A DNA stretch of 64,000 bases, taken from Gnetum montanum (Eukaryota; Streptophyta; Gnetopsida; Gnetales; Gnetaceae). Shown piece by piece: positions 1 to 11,161 of this stretch. Numbering within the stretch: position 1 is the first letter of the stretch; the number at the start of each line of letters is the position of its first letter. The translations under genes and the position numbers were made by a program. Below the pieces are notes generated by a model. That model did not search any database. It was not told the origin of the DNA and worked only from the letters and a program-made list of their open reading frames with translations. The DNA lies in contig MNCI01004881.1 in NCBI GenBank assembly GCA_015680685.1, positions 92,226 to 156,225 of the forward strand. The letters run 5' to 3'.

Positions 1-306
1 CGTACACAACTTGGGTTCAGGTTACAAGCTGCTCGAATAAAGAGCCGTTCACTCTAGGACTCCTACTGCGGGCACATGGGGAAAAATTCTAACTCTGGAG
101 TGATCAACCTGCCAGAGCTTCGCTACACTAGCCAGGATTGGGAAATGAAGGGAGTGTCGCCTCTTATTTATAGAAATGGCGATGGGACGTGATATCGCAA
201 GAGAAGACGCGATATCGCGTACACGATATCGCATGGGATGCGATATCGTGGCGGTCGCGATATCACGTACGCGATATCGCGGCCTAGTGCAAGTCGCGTC
301 TCATCA
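1..306 (-). repeat. LTR fragment at window edge (U3-R of a TGATG...CATCA LTR)
   Basis: Read on the minus strand, the LTR starts TGATGAGACGCG at 306. It then has five GATATC palindromes (about 190-282) and a TATAAATA box (165-172), followed by the R-like text shared by other LTRs here (AGCTCTGGCAG, a CCCGCAGTAGGAGTC-like stretch, TTTATTCGAGC). It runs off the left edge, so a solo LTR cannot be told from the 3' LTR of an element lying to the left. It appears inserted exactly at the tract beginning GTTAGTATG, which is uninterrupted at 843 and 10140. Confidence 0.75.
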
Positions 307-534
307 GTTAGTATGTTTTGTTTTGTTTTGTTAAGAGTTAGTTAATAATCCCATACCTTCTCAATTTTATAAAGAAACTCAAGGATGAGTTTTCACTCAG
401 TCATGAGGGTATGATGAGTTACAACTTGGTTACATTGACAAGGCCCCATCGATGCATGTAATGATGTGTCGACAAGGTCAATCGATGTAGGATTTGCTTT
501 TTGGCTATAAATACGTGCTCACCAGCCACCAAAA
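307..534 (+). mobile_element. Truncated retroelement 3' end: internal tail plus start of LTR
   Basis: 307-411 repeats the internal tail seen at 843-955 and 10140-10245 (AATAATCCCATACCTTCTC, then GAGGATGAGTTTTCACTCAG and a purine tract). An LTR starts at 412 (TGATGAGTTACAAC) and keeps its CATCGA-type motif and a TATAAATA at about 506. It breaks off at about 534, directly into an A-rich tract that is duplicated near 9799. It is a deletion remnant with no coding capacity. Confidence 0.6.
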
Positions 535-838
535 CACAAATTCAAAAATGGGACTAGGAAATAAGGGCTTAAAATAACAAAAAAAAAGATTAAAGAAAAA
601 TGAGTGATGAGACCTGAAAGTCTTTAAGAAACGAACTTTTGAGAACAGGAAATAAAGGGCTTGAAAATTCTTTAAAAAGATTTTTCAAGGCAATGGCTGA
701 AAACAAGTTTGAAACAAAGAAAATGAACTTTTTAGGAAAAAAAATAGAATACAGGATAGAAAAGGATAGAAAATGGAATAACAATGGCTAGAAAAATGGC
801 AAGAAAAGCTGTTAAACAAAAGGCAGGAGCAAGGCATT

Positions 839-1619
839 CAATTTTATCAAGTTAGTATGTTTTGTTTTGTTTTGTTAAGAGTTAGTCAATAATCCCATAC
901 CTTCTCAATTTTATAAAGAAACTTGAGGATGAGTTTTCATTCAGTCATGAAGGTATGATGAGTCACAGTTTGGTTGCATTCACAAGGCTTGTTGATGTGG
1001 CCTCATCGACGAGGCCCCATCGATGCATGTAATGATGTGTTGATGAGGTCCCATCGACATAGGGTTCACTTTTTGGCTATAAATGCATGCCCACCAGCCA
1101 CATTTCGCATTTATGGCAATGAGATTTTAGTAGTAGCAAAACTCTTGTAGTTTTTACATTTGAAAGTTAGAATATTTCTCTTGAGTGCCCACAGCAAGAG
1201 TCATTGAGTGTATGGATCTTTATTCAAGCATTCTTGTACCTAAGCACGACAGTGTGTGCAATAATAAAGATGAGTTTTCTTATAAACCTTGCAGCATTTT
1301 GGATAGATTAAATATTTCATTTATGCATTTAATGTTTCCAATCAGTTATTCAATATTTTCTAGTATTTAAGCTAATTAATATAATTAAGCAAGATAAGCT
1401 AGATGGATTAAATACATAAGTATGATGACTTCAAGTGTAACATGTATTCGCTTGGGAATCCTAGTAGTGTTAGTGCTTGGTGCACCTAGTAGCATAATTC
1501 TTGGTAACCCAGTAGTGAATATGTGGATTCAGGATGTGTACGAAAAGTAGAAATGGGTGCTTATGTTAGGATTAGTTAGAGACTAATTAGTTAGTTAATT
1601 TAGATTAGTCATTAAATTA

Positions 1620-1651
<32 letters not shown>

Positions 1652-1888
1652 TCAAGCACCTAGAAACATAAAACATAAAATGATAAAAATGATATGCCTT
1701 GATTATCTTAACCATACCATTATGCTTTACAAATGTAATCGGGAAAATAAAAAATGACCTTATGGCAAGGTTCACTTCCTTGAAGACTAGTGTACTGAAA
1801 ATTGTAAAGTACATGGAATTCAACCGGATCATGCATGAATTCCTTGTGATTTGTATGGTTGGGCATAGGGGTACCTTGCCACTCATCA
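839..1888 (+). mobile_element. Truncated element: 3' internal tail plus complete LTR (956-1888)
   Basis: The LTR spans 956-1888 (933 bp) and runs from TGATGAGTCAC to CCACTCATCA. It is preceded by the family's polypurine-proximal tail (GAGGATGAGTTTTCATTCAG). U3 is short: TATAAATG lies at 1078-1085, 122 bp from the LTR start. Instead of GATATC palindromes this LTR has CATCGA-type motifs (about 1003-1060). No primer site follows 1888, so this is a 3' LTR or a solo derivative. Confidence 0.7.
1620..1650 (+). repeat. (CT)n microsatellite inside the LTR
   Basis: This is an almost pure CT tract with one TTT interruption. It is shorter in the duplicate copy (about 10911-10926), so it has expanded or contracted since duplication. 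Small open frames rich in Arg-Glu on the opposite strand come from this tract and are not genes. Confidence 0.9.
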
Positions 1889-2993
1889 CATATCATAGTG
1901 GACTAGGTGAGGATTCATTTCTCTATGACATCTTCCAAGAGAAAGATGCAGCTTGCATAGATGGTTCTAAAGGTCAAAACAAATGAGGTGAGATGACCAT
2001 ATGAAAACTCTTCCCTTCAGTAAAGAATTTGTAAATAATGAGGTGTTAACGTAGTGATAAAGACTCTTGGATGTTTAGCTAGAAAATTTTAATTAACCTA
2101 TATATCATGAAATGTGAAAATATTACAATTATTTCGAGCTCCAATCCCCATACTATTAATTTTTTCCTTACATATTAGAGTTATTTGAATTTCCAAATCA
2201 CAAGAATGAAGGGTTATTAAGACAATAAGCCAAATTAGCATGGTAGGCTTGATCAAATAATCCACCCACCCACTTGAGGTGAACTTGAATATTGTACCTA
2301 CTCAAATTAAGGAGTTTTTATATTTTCATTTTTATTATTAAATAGCAAGAAAAAACCTCCCTGCGCTCAATGTATAGTTTTTGCCAAGTTTACGATGTGA
2401 CCAGTTTCATGAGGAAATCAATGCAAAAGATGGTGGCTTGATAGAGGCCATCAATAGCTATTATTACTTTGCTATAAAACACACGTTCTCAGTTAATCCC
2501 AAAACAACACCAGAAATTTTAATGATCAAAATTAAAAATGCGTACGGTGCATTCACCAACTGTTGTATCCTTATAAAAGAAGGAAACATGTACCTCTCAC
2601 ACATTGCAAAGAAGGAAATCAAATCAACGGAATGAGTATGAGATATTTAAAAAAAGGAAATGATAATTAAAATAATAATTGCACGATAGCAAAAATGAAA
2701 GTCATGGATCACAATAGCAATAGTGCTGCTATGTAGAATGACAAGCTGGAGTAATGTGCAAGGGCGAAGCAAAGCTCTTTGAAGGCATAGGAAAGTGTTT
2801 ATAGACACTAACAATAGTGCCTCATTGAAGCAGTAGGAGACTACCATGGCCTTCAGTACCTTAATATTGATTCCAAAAATTTTACATAACTTATGGTTTG
2901 ATCTAGCATATGCACCATATTGATTCGTGAGCTTCCAAGAGGAACTAATTTTTCAATAATAGTAAGCCTCTCTAGGATCTTCCTTTGCTAGTT
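1889..2993. other. Non-coding part of the duplicated block
   Basis: I recognise no gene here. A plus-strand open frame at 2381-2635 (84 residues) is matched at about 11660-11900, but there the frame is broken, so it gives no evidence of selection on a protein. The rest is AT-rich and resembles no coding family I know. Confidence 0.5.
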
Positions 2994-3593
2994 TCATGCG
3001 ACTACGCTTTGTGGCTCGATCGAGATAAGGACAATGGATGGCGTCGAGAGCAAAACAAAGGTTTTTGAATGAGAAAGAAAAGAAAAACATGCATCCCATA
3101 CTATATGAATGGTGTAGCATGCTGCTAGAGATTCAATCCTCCTGTGCTTATGAGGCATGGTATTCTCATCATCCATCATTGAAAATGTCTAGGGATCGAC
3201 ATTTGTAAAGCTGAAGTAGGATGAACTAGTTTGAGTGGATTCAAGAGGATAGGGGAAACTATCTGTGTAGAGATGCATCTCATCCAAAATGTTTTCAATG
3301 TTTGGATAGCTAAAGCAAGATGAATTGGTTTCAACAGAATCAAATTCCAATGGATGAGGAGGACGACGATAGGGAAAATTGTCTATGTAGAGGTGCATCT
3401 GATCCATGATGCTTTTGAGGGTCGAAAAGTTGAAGTATGATGAAGTGGTTTCAATAAAATAAAAGTTCAATGGAGGAGGATAGGGAAAATCATCTGTATA
3501 GAGATGCATCTGGTCCACGATTCTTTCATTTTGCAAATCTATTTGATTCAGGGCACCATGGCTCCATGTATGTTGCCCTAACGTTTCTCCATA
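2994..3593 (-). pseudogene. Unrecognised gene fragment with a tripled ~37-residue peptide motif (copy 1)
   Basis: The minus-strand frame is open from 3593 down to a TAG at 3189-3191 and resumes in frame to 2994. It contains three imperfect tandem copies of a motif with core (V/M/L)D(Q/E)MHLYTDxFPYP. Each is followed by a variable acidic/aromatic stretch ending ETxSSYF or similar. After the stop the frame reads TFSMMDDENTM. In the second copy (12422-12880) the stop codon is TGG, so this TAG is probably a later G-to-A change. No start ATG is visible, and the open frame begins after a stop near 3594. I do not recognise the family. It may be an exon of a host gene caught in the duplicated block. 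Confidence 0.45.
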
Positions 3594-5013
3594 TTACTAA
3601 TGGCTTTCGTTCTGCATCCTTAGTTCAAATTCAGTAAAATTGCCTATTAGTAAAATATTATATTATTGGTTTCAACATGGAAGAAAATAGAAAAATGACT
3701 GGTATTTCAAGTTCTTTAGTTCTACATTTTTAGTTGCAAGAAAGTAGAACAAAAAATGCTTCAATTGCAAGATCGAAAATTTGTCTCCTTTATACATTTA
3801 AAAATTATTTTATACCTTTAAAAATGAGATCTGAAGACTTTTCAAAAGGAAGTAAAATCGCATAGCAGAATAGTACCTGTTTCAAGTTAAAAAAGCTTTA
3901 GTTACTTTTGCGTGTCTTGGCCTGGTATTTAACTTCCAACCATCTGTCTACTAATCTAAATGTACAATATAGTACAAAATCATGGTCAAAAATGTTTTTT
4001 TAATGATGTAGACAACGTAGGATAGCATGTGATGGAGCATAAATGAGAATTTTTTCAAATTTAATTGACATAAAACATTGTTCATATTGCAGCTCTATCA
4101 TTTTTCTTTAACATTATCACAAAATTCCCACCCTTGCATTTAACATATGGAAATACAGTGTTACAATCGATTTCAATGAAATCAAAATCTCTAAGACTGT
4201 AAAGACCTAAAACAAACAAAAGTAAGATAACTAAGCATTTTAACATTTCTCTAAGCCTATCCTTCTTTGGAAAATACCTCATGAATATCTTCACAAAGTG
4301 ATATTTGTTGATGCATAAATCTTGGTCACACCAACACCGAGAAAGAAAACTCGTTTTAGGAGACTACTACCTAGGGTACCTCTCGTATGGGTATGGAAAC
4401 TTGGAAATAGTCTTAGCTGGAGAGGGCTACGTGGCCTTTTGCAAGTAATAAATTGAAAATAAATTTAGAATTTAAATTAAATAATTATCTTCAATACAAT
4501 AAGTAACTAAAAGAAATGAATTTTCCCTTGTCACGTTGACACTGTTAATCCGTGACCGCTGATGGTGTCCACTGCTAGGTAGGAAGACCATGATCATCAC
4601 TAAAGAGGGGAGAGAGAGAGAGAAAAGAGACTATCCACCACAGTCCACACAAGGTAGTAACTACAATCGTCAAAGCCTATTGCCATTTGCCACATTTTGT
4701 GTACTGTGGTAGAGAGGAAGATCATCCACCCACGTTTGCACCACCGAGACAAGCTGTCGGCCCAAAGAAAACCACACGTCTCACATCCTTCACATGGGCT
4801 GCACTACATGAATTATTGTATATAGAAAGAAGAGAGAGAAAACCCTCCTACTATTGCCAGGAAGACTAACAAGGATGTGATTTTAGGTCGTTGGCTTCTA
4901 CTTTGGACCCTCCTCAAAGATCAACAAGAAGCCTATAAAAAAAAGAAAAGAAATGAGGAAACCACTACCTCTAGAGAGGAATTCGTCCCACAAGACTATT
5001 AGCTAGAACCAAA

Positions 5014-5060
5014 CCGCCCCGCCCCCTGCCCCAGCCCCCAACCCCCCACCTCCCCAACCC
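5014..5060 (-). other. Candidate G-quadruplex (C-rich on + strand)
   Basis: Seven or more C-runs of three to six lie within 47 bases, and the minus strand is correspondingly G-rich with loops of one to three bases. The surroundings are strongly AT-rich, so the tract stands out. No adjacent gene suggests a role. Confidence 0.55.
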
Positions 5061-5905
5061 TGATTTTATACCCACTATGGCCATCCATAATGATGCTCAT
5101 GTTTCATGTAATAGCTACAGAAACTGCCACCACTTGTTGTGTAATAACGTCCGCATTCTCCAATTAAGTGCCCACTATGTTCATAACTTCTTAAACATCT
5201 TCCACTAATGTTTAAAACCACCGCCAACAATGACCACCACTCACATGATTTTTAATGTGATTATTAAGAGAGATAAATAGAGACATTAATAATCATAACC
5301 TCATGAGAGCATGGAAGTGCTAACATCAACACTTAGCCCCCAAACTTTTAATTGCATGCAAGTGCCAGGAACAAGACCATAGAAATTTTAGAATGAGATG
5401 CAATTGAAAACATCACATAATGGGCAAATTGAGACTTGAAAGCAAACTATACTAATATAAACATGATTAAAATAACCATATAATCAAAAGAGAACTAAAC
5501 GTGGGCCAACCAAACCACACCATCTTATTTAATCGAACTCTAAATATATAATTTTATTTATTTTAACTACATATATCTATATATAATTAAAATATAATTA
5601 TGATTTCTTTCCCAATCTTCTTACAAAGTAAAAGTCAACAACATGCGGACTACTTAGAGCACAAGACCCATACTAAACTTAATGAGGAGGATAGGCTCAC
5701 GTTAGACCATGGCTAGCCACAACTTTTAGATTTTTCCTGAGAACTTTTTTTTTAACATTGAGAAAGAAAATGGATGAAAAAGGATTATTTGCCCCTTTTT
5801 TGTGAAAATAGGTTCAAAATTAGAAATGGAGGTTAGGGTGAGGATAGTTGCTAGACCCCATCACACTTAAGAACTTACTACACTACCAATGAACATGGTC
5901 CCCAC

Positions 5906-5936
5906 TTTTTATTTTATTTTATTTTATTTTATTTTA
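5906..5936 (+). repeat. (ATTTT)n microsatellite
   Basis: Five to six tandem ATTTT units in AT-rich non-coding sequence. A similar AATAA/AAATA-type tract occurs at about 36028-36050 in the post-pol region of element F. Confidence 0.85.
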
Positions 5937-6649
5937 GAATACTTTGCCCATGGTGTACTTCATTCTTAAGGTATGAATTCCAACACGAGTCTGGCTGATT
6001 AGCTACACTGCCAATGAACATGGTCCTTTTGAAACTTTGCCCATGATGCTGTTCAACCCTCGTGTATGTGCCTTTGATTATAATTTGATGGCATCATAGC
6101 AAGTTTCTTGGGTGGGTAAGAGTTCTAAAGTGGAGATGAACACACTTCACCTCATTGTTCACAAGGTAACCATGGATCATCACACTTGAGGGCTAGGGCT
6201 TATGAGAGGGAAAATGGGGTTTTCCAAGGCCACTTAGTGATTATGGCTAACCATTCTTCAACATCGCGTATCCTACACTCATATGATCATGATGATTATA
6301 TGATAAGTTAACACAAATCTCATGCTCCATAATCCAACATAAATAAAGAATCTAAAACCTTGAAAAATACTGGGAAGAATCAAAGTATTATTAAAATGTA
6401 TAGTATAAAAGAGATTTTATGTAATAACAATAAGAAATATTATATAAAGCATTATACTAACATTATTTTCCAATGGTGCTCTGATGATCCAATGCCTAGT
6501 AACTCAAAAGATCATAATGATTATTAAAATCATATGCAAATCAAAAATCAAAACAATATGCCAAGAAAGAAATGAGGGAAATGTAAAGAAAATATGCAAA
6601 TGCAACTATATACATATAAATGCATGACAAATAGGAAGAAAGCATGTAA

Positions 6650-7062
6650 CTAAGAATCTACCAAGTGTCCATGTGGGGTACCTAAGTAGAAATGCTTCAA
6701 ATGAAATGCATTAAAATTTCTATGTAACTTACATCCTTGCAAATTAGCAGTTTTGTATACATTAGGGCCTACGATGTCTGCAATTTGGAATGGGCTAGAC
6801 CACATAGGAGAAAACTTACCTTGAAGATTTTCCCAATCAAATGTTCTACCCTTTTCCAAGAGTAGGTCTCCTATCTTAAAGACTTCACCAACGTACTTCC
6901 TATCAAGACATTGTTTAAAAATTTCTTGATAATTATGATTATGAAAATCAAGAGATAACCTTAACTTACTTGTTCATTTTCTATGAAGTCTTTCTTTAAT
7001 ATAACTTTTAATGATAGGTCTAGGTCTTGGTGAGTCATTGAATATAGCCTTTCTAAGAGCAT
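6650..7062 (-). pseudogene. Integrase C-terminal region of element H
   Basis: The C-terminal part of a Ty3/gypsy integrase, which holds the DNA-binding SH3-like module after the catalytic core. The sequence shows the familiar order: a basic stretch with KxGDLLLEKG, then LQGKFSPxW, PFQI, GPNVYK and finally FNAFHLKHFY shortly before the stop. The zinc-binding and DDE parts of integrase are absent. An in-frame TGA lies upstream in the same frame (about 6978). It remains in frame with the protease and gag reading to its right. Confidence 0.7.
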
Positions 7063-7099
7063 GTTCCATGGATGTGTCATTAAAATTTAGCACACCTTA

Positions 7100-7999
7100 A
7101 ACTATTTTAAGAAGTAGGGTCTTATTTATATCTTTATCTTCCCCTAAAGGTGGTGGATTACTCAGATGAAATCCATCATGTTGTTGATAAGGAAAGGCGT
7201 CTCCATAGATTTCTTCACCTTCTCTAGAACTTTGATAGGATTGGGTGGAATCTGCATGAGAGATAGGATTTATTATGGTAATTCCACTCACATAGTCATT
7301 TTCAACATGTCCACTGTGCTCAACCTCAATAACCCAAACATAAAGATTAGCGTTTTGATCTTCCAAAGATTGATTTTGTTTATCCAAGGCTGTAACTAGT
7401 TTGTAGAAGGGTTCTCAAGGTATAGTCATGTATTTAGATTTTCCTATGATAGGGATTAATAGCTCTAAGAAATCTATCCTAAAGAAGCCCCCAAACTTGG
7501 CTCCAAAAGTCCTAAATAGGAGCACACCATAGGTAGGTGACATATCAACTACTAGGATATCTATGTAACATGTGAACATAGGGTATTATTTAAGTGGCAC
7601 TTTCACTCCTTTTAATGATCCTACTACAGGTATGTTGAACCCATCTAGTTGAATCACATTTTTTGTTTGTGGTATCATTTTTGCTCCTAAAGTCTCACAT
7701 ACCTCAAGTGGCATGACACTAACAGTTGCTCCAGACTCCATCAAATAATTGTAAACATTCTTCCTTAAAATGATCAAGGTTGTTAAGAAAGGAGGTTGCT
7801 CTTTCTTGCTCATCATGGAATTGTTTACATTTTGTACTGATAATGTGTTAGGACATTTTGTGAAGTGAACTTGCCTTTTGAGGGTTAGGGATTTTTCTTT
7901 ATTGGTTTCCAGTCTATGAAGTATCTCTTGAACCACCTCTTTCATTTTGTTAAATTGTAAAAGGTCATACATTGAGATGTTAGATTTAATTTTATTCAA
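7100..7999 (-). pseudogene. Aspartic protease and downstream linker of element H
   Basis: The retroelement protease cleaves the polyprotein. The active-site region reads LMESGATVSVMPL where the family has L(L/I/V)DSGA. The catalytic Asp is therefore replaced by Glu, and the enzyme would be inactive. After about 7586 the frame continues through a typical post-protease stretch (LVVDMSPTYGVLL, then GAKFGG), interrupted by stops. It ends in a 96-residue acidic segment at 7387-7097 that probably fills the place where RT once began. Neighbours are gag upstream and the integrase tail downstream. Confidence 0.7.
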
Positions 8000-8116
8000 A
8001 TCTTCAACTAGATTATAAGTCTTATGTTCATCTTTAGCTTCTTATTGAGGTGGAGTTCTTCTAAGTATAGAAGGTGGGTTTGATTGCTATGGAGTGTTTG
8101 TTTGAGATGACCCAGT

Positions 8117-9271
8117 CTAAGTATTTGTGTTACTTTGACTAGGAGCTCCTCTATTTGGAGTGTAAGAATCATTCCTAGCTTGTTGTTGTGTGTTGTTCAT
8201 GATGTCACTAAGTCTACGGTAGTGAGCATTAAGCGGGTTGGGGGTGTTTACCATAACTTGCTCCAATGAGAAAACCTCTTCATTTTTTGTTTCATGAGGT
8301 ACATTAAGGACCATAATAGGAGGTTTACCATTTTTTTGACCTTGGGTGTTGTCACCATAAAATTCTAAAAATTGTGGACAAGTCTTCTCAAAATGTTGCC
8401 TAGTGTTATGGAGGCGACAATAATCATCCTTGACTGATTAACTAGGCTTTTTTGGTTGTATAGGATCCTTGTTGTTGTTTCTCTTTAATTCAACTACTTC
8501 ATTTGAAAGTTTTTGAAGCAAAGTTAATATCTCAATCATTTGATCTTGAGCTTGAGTTGTGGGTTCAACAGGATTAGATACCTTGTTTGGGTTTATGATG
8601 GACTGAATTAAGGCCTTCAACTTATCCTCATTCAAACCAGTGTTAAATGGTAGGAATGAAGAAGATGTGGGACCTTCAAAATAGCTATTTTTAGGTTGAG
8701 TCATTTGAAGGGGAATGAGAGTTTGGAACATAGTGTTGGTCATTGGGAAAGTTGGTAGAGGTAGAGAACTATGTTGCATAGGATTGCCAATGCTTATCAT
8801 TCCAAATTGGGTTTGAATATTGTTCATAAGGGTAATTTGTTCTAGCTCCATGGCTTTAGCCATTACTCCCTGTATTTCTATTATGTTTGAATCAGATTTG
8901 ATGGCATAGGCAAAGAATGGATCAATGGTAGAGAGGTAAAAGTTGAGCATGCCATCGGGTTGTGGACACATCTCGCTTGGCAGATATGCCAATTGGTGAA
9001 GGAATCTCACATTGCAATCCCTGACATTTTCCCCAGATAGCTTCCTTAAGCTAGTGAAGTTGCTAGATGCTATGGCAGGGCTTGTGGATTTGTCAAACTG
9101 AATCAAAAACTTATTTTTAAACTCCTGCCATGAGTTAATGGAGGCATTAGGGAGCATCAAAAACCATTGGGTTGTTTTGGTTCTAAAAGTTGTCACAAAT
9201 ACCCTACATGCCACATCATTTTTGACAATGATGTGATAAGGTTTCAAAACATTGTATATGTTGGTGGGCAT
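8117..9271 (-). pseudogene. Gag (capsid and zinc knuckle) of element H
   Basis: The frame begins with a true ATG at 9271. Residues 1-150 match the Retrotrans_gag capsid-like family: a WFLMLPxxSINSWQEF core, then KFLIQF, and later MLNFYLSTIDPFF. A stop at 8438-8440 precedes an in-frame nucleocapsid-type zinc motif (C-x2-H-x4-H-x4-C, about 8377-8430), and the frame then runs to 8117. Except for that stop the gag is continuous, so decay is modest. Gag would assemble the cytoplasmic virus-like particle. Confidence 0.8.
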
Positions 9272-9798
9272 CGCTAGTAGTGTTTGTGGGCTTAAAAAAC
9301 AAATTTATATTTTGAAGTGATTTTGGGATATCATGATAATTAGTGAAGTTGAAGGGGTTTCCAACCAAGGGAGTAGGGGGTTGATTAGTTGTCATCCTAG
9401 TCCAAGTTCTTCTAGAAATAAAACTTGAAGAAGGTCAGGCTTGTCATTTCCTTAATGTGAAGAGATGAGTGACTGGTTGATTTGGAGGAGAGTTCACTCA
9501 TAAAACAAAACTATAAAATATAATTATTAGAATAAAACTATAAAATTTAGAAAAGAAAATAAAATATTGAAGTAATAATAAAAATTTTTTGATAAAAAAA
9601 ACACTAAAATATGCTCTCTCTTTTTTTGAAAAAAAAAAGATATATATATTTTTTTGAAAAGAAAAATAGTATAAAATTGTAATACTCATAAAAGTAAAAG
9701 GCAAACAGTAAAATGCAAAATTTTAGGAAAATAAACTTAAAATTGCATAATCAAATAAAACCACCTTACCTAACCCAAGACTAAGGTAAGGATCACCA
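9272..9798 (-). other. Probable leader region of element H, non-coding
   Basis: AT-rich sequence upstream of the H gag ATG. I see no primer-binding site and no LTR boundary. The A/T-rich tract from 9500 to 9720 gives only low-complexity frames rich in Phe, Ile and Lys. The large direct repeat begins at about 9799. Confidence 0.4.
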
Positions 9799-10139
9799 AA
9801 ATACAAATTTGAAAATGGGACTAGGAAACAAGGACTTAAAAAAAACAACAACAACAAAAAGATTAAAGAAAAATGAGTGATGAGACCTAAAAGTCTTTTA
9901 AAAAAAACCGTTTGAGAACATGAAATAAAGGGCTCGAAAATTCTTTAAAAATATTTTTCAAGGCAATGGCTAAAAATAAGTTTGAAACAAAGAAAATAAA
10001 ATTTTTAGAAAATAAAATAGAATAGAGACTGGAAAAAGGACAAAAAATAGATATTTGAGAAAATGGGATAGCAATGGCTAGAAAAATGCCAAGAAAAGCT
10101 AATAAACAAAAGGTGGAAGGAAGGCACTCAGTTTTGTCA

Positions 10140-11161
10140 AGTTAGTATGTTTTGTTTTGTTTTGTTAAGAGTTAGTCAATAATCCCATATCTTCTCAATT
10201 TTATAAAGAAACTTGAGGATGAGTTTTCATTCAGTTATGAGGGTATGATGAGTCACAATTTGGTTGCATTTACGAGGCTTGTTAATGTGACCTCATCGAC
10301 GAGGCCCCATCGATGCATGTAATGATGTGTCGATGAGGTCCCATCGACGTAGGGTTCACTTTTTGGCTATAAATACATGTCCACCAACCACATTTCGCAT
10401 TTATGGCAATGAGATTTTAGTAGTAGCCAAACTCTTGTAGTTTTTACATTTGAAAGTTAGAATATTTCTCTTGAGTGCCCACAGTAGGAGTCATTGAGTG
10501 TATGGATCTTTATTCAAGCATTATTGTACCTGAGCACAATAGTGTGTGCAACAATAAAGATGAGCTTTCTTATAAACCTTACAGAATTTTGGATAGATTA
10601 AATATTTCATTTATGCATTTAATGTTTTTAATTAGTTATTCAATATTTTATAGTATTTAAGCTAATTAAGATAATTAAGTGAGATAAGCTAGATGCATTA
10701 AATACATAAGTATGACGACTTCAAGTGTGACATGTATTCGCTTGGGAATCCCAGCAGTGTTAGTGCTTGGTGCACCCAGTAGCATAGTGCTTGGTAACTT
10801 AGTAGTGAATACACGGGTTCAAGATGTGTAAAGAAAGTGGAAATGGATGCTTATGTTAGGATTAGATAGAGACCAATTAGTTAGTTAATTTAGATTAGTC
10901 ATTAAATTACTCTATCTCTCTCTCTTCAAGCACCCAAAAAACATAAAACATAAAATGATAAAAATGATATGCCTCAATTATATTAACCATACCATTATGC
11001 TTTACAAGTGTAATTGGGAAAATAACAAATGACCTTAGGACAAGGTTCACTTCCTAGAAGACTAGTGTACCGAAAATTGTAAAGTACATGGAATTCAACC
11101 GGCGTGCGTGAATGCCTTGTGATTCGTATGGTTGGGCGTAGTGGTACCTTGCCACTCATCA
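10140..11161 (+). mobile_element. Truncated element: 3' internal tail plus complete LTR (10246-11161)
   Basis: The LTR is 916 bp, TGATGAGTCAC to CCACTCATCA, and is a duplicate of 956-1888. TATAAATA lies at 10368-10375, 122 bp from the start. U3 has the CATCGA module: CATCGACGAGG, CCCATCGATGCATG, TGTCGATGAGG and CCCATCGACG at 10296-10352. The CT microsatellite is shorter than in copy 1. No primer site or coding region follows. Confidence 0.7.

Larger units (their letters stand above)
527..3990. repeat. Large direct repeat, copy 1
   Basis: This block recurs in the same orientation at 9799-13284, with an offset close to 9290 bp. It contains an A-rich tract, a 3' internal tail and complete LTR (843-1888), a non-coding stretch, and a pseudogene fragment with a tripled peptide motif (2994-3593). 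Similarity continues well past the LTR end. This is therefore a segmental duplication, or a larger repeat that hosts the LTR, and not just two LTR insertions. Copies differ by scattered substitutions and small indels, so the duplication is not recent. Confidence 0.75.
3991..6640. other. Non-coding AT-rich interval
   Basis: I see no supported gene in 2.6 kb. A 70-codon minus-strand frame at 4082-4294 encodes a hydrophobic segment after a basic start, but it has no homologue I know and no second exon. The interval holds one very C-rich tract (5014-5060) and one ATTTT microsatellite (5906-5936). It may include the lost 3' LTR of the minus-strand element H, but I cannot find its termini. Confidence 0.5.
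6650..9271 (-). mobile_element. Ty3/gypsy remnant H with internal pol deletion
   Basis: On the minus strand the order is gag (9271-8117), aspartic protease and linker (7999 to about 7100), then the C-terminal end of integrase (about 7062-6650). Reverse transcriptase, RNase H and the integrase core are missing. All surviving parts lie in one reading frame, so the ancestor had a single gag-pol polyprotein and the deletion kept frame. No LTRs can be assigned: the nearby LTR at 10246 faces the other way. Confidence 0.75.

Noticed and set aside
1617-1889. Arg-Glu-rich ORF on the minus strand
   Set aside because: It is produced by the CT microsatellite and LTR sequence.
4082-4294. Small secreted cysteine-rich peptide on the minus strand
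   Set aside because: There is a hydrophobic run after a basic start, but only two later Cys and no family pattern; probably chance.
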